This document shows, in pieces, positions 15,769 through 15,910 of a DNA stretch of 15,910 nucleotides; the first letter of the stretch is position 1, and each line of letters opens with the position of its first letter. A program made the translations under genes and the position numbers. The DNA is from Treponema sp. UBA1233 (GTDB taxonomy: Bacteria > Spirochaetota > Spirochaetia > Treponematales > Treponemataceae), in the NCBI GenBank assembly GCA_002309305.1, contig DBWR01000052.1, positions 49,899-65,808 of the forward strand, read 5' to 3'. The notes under the pieces were generated by a model, which saw only the letters and a program-made list of their open reading frames with translations, ran no database searches and was not told the origin of the DNA.

Positions 15769-15785
15769 TTCAATTATGAATTGAA
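15769..15785. repeat. 7-bp inverted repeat over the HAD -10 box
   Basis: TTCAATTATGAATTGAA is a perfect inverted repeat with 7-base arms and a 3-base centre. It covers the -10 box of the HAD promoter and reaches to within two bases of the start codon. A protein bound here would block transcription, so it is a candidate operator; chance in AT-rich DNA is the alternative. Confidence 0.4.
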
Positions 15786-15801
15786 CGTGGAAAATAGTCA
15801 A
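15773..15801 (-). promoter_or_regulatory. Promoter of the HAD gene, leaderless type
   Basis: On the minus strand TTGACT (15801-15796) and CATAAT (15778-15773) are 17 bases apart, each one base off consensus. Five bases then separate the -10 box from the ATG at 15767, so transcription should start at or inside the start codon. No ribosome binding site is present. Confidence 0.55.
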
Positions 15802-15849
15802 TATGAGGGTGAGCGAAAGAAGATTTCTTCTATATAAAACTATTTATCG

Positions 15850-15881
15850 AAAACAAAAAAAAATGAAAAAAAACGAAAAAA
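15850..15881 (+). promoter_or_regulatory. Phased A-tracts upstream of an outward promoter
   Basis: Runs of 4, 9, 8 and 6 A (15850-15853, 15855-15863, 15866-15873, 15876-15881) are centred about 8 to 10 bases apart, close to a helical turn. They end just before a perfect TTGACA. Such a stretch should bend DNA and act as an UP-type element for the promoter that follows. Confidence 0.45.
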
Positions 15882-15885
15882 GTAC

Positions 15886-15910
15886 TTGACAAAATACAAG
15901 GGGGGGGGTA
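15886..15910 (+). promoter_or_regulatory. Outward-facing promoter with a nine-G spacer tract
   Basis: TTGACA at 15886-15891 is a perfect -35 box. Seventeen bases later the window ends in TA (15909-15910), exactly where a -10 box would begin. The second half of the spacer is a run of nine G (15900-15908). Gain or loss of a G would shift the spacer length and so the promoter strength. The rest of the -10 box and the controlled gene lie outside the window. Confidence 0.5.

Overview
The window is a compact stretch of a low-to-moderate GC bacterial chromosome. Genes sit close together, several overlap by 1 to 4 bases, and no gap between genes exceeds 150 bases. I see no rRNA, tRNA, CRISPR array, transposase or attachment site. 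The gene set and the style of the long repeat protein suggest a host-associated Treponema-like spirochaete, with an anaerobic Firmicute as the main alternative. The set is a DegV/FakB-FakA-PlsY lipid operon, a cytosolic GH2 beta-galactosidase, a D-Ala-D-Ala ligase, and a protein with YD repeats, an SH3-like region and an ankyrin-like region. The assignment is an inference, held at about 60%.

Layout. Positions 2-1273 (+) hold the end of an unrecognised gene and a multi-pass membrane protein, both AT-rich and accessory in character. Positions 1353-1916 (+) encode a TetR-family regulator with its own promoter. Positions 2034-6308 (+) form the clearest operon. It contains a DegV/FakB fatty-acid-binding protein, a FakA-like fatty acid kinase, the acyltransferase PlsY and a cation-diffusion-facilitator transporter, joined by TAATG, TAATG and ATGA start/stop overlaps. 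A GNAT acetyltransferase and a very AT-rich small membrane protein follow. Positions 7153-10648 (+) hold a 971-residue YD-repeat protein and a small membrane-anchored protein. Positions 10709-13915 (+) encode a GH2 beta-galactosidase. On the minus strand are a HAD/Cof-type phosphatase (15767-14997) and ddl (14941-13856). The 3' end of ddl overlaps the 3' end of the GH2 gene by 60 bases.

How the genes work together. The FakB-FakA-PlsY row would carry a free fatty acid through acyl-phosphate to lysophosphatidic acid, the first steps of phospholipid synthesis from scavenged fatty acid. The neighbouring TetR gene and a 7-bp inverted repeat just upstream of the operon's promoter suggest local control. 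The GH2 enzyme would split beta-galactosides in the cytosol. Ddl supplies the D-Ala-D-Ala end of the peptidoglycan precursor.

Main points for a second look are: (a) three genes (GH2, ddl, HAD) whose apparent -10 box ends 5 to 9 bases before the start codon with no usable ribosome binding site, suggesting leaderless or near-leaderless mRNAs; (b) a nine-G run forming the spacer of an outward-facing promoter at the right edge, a possible phase-variable switch; (c) the DegV protein with Ser where FakB proteins have a conserved ligand-binding His; and (d) the unusual layout of the 971-residue repeat protein.
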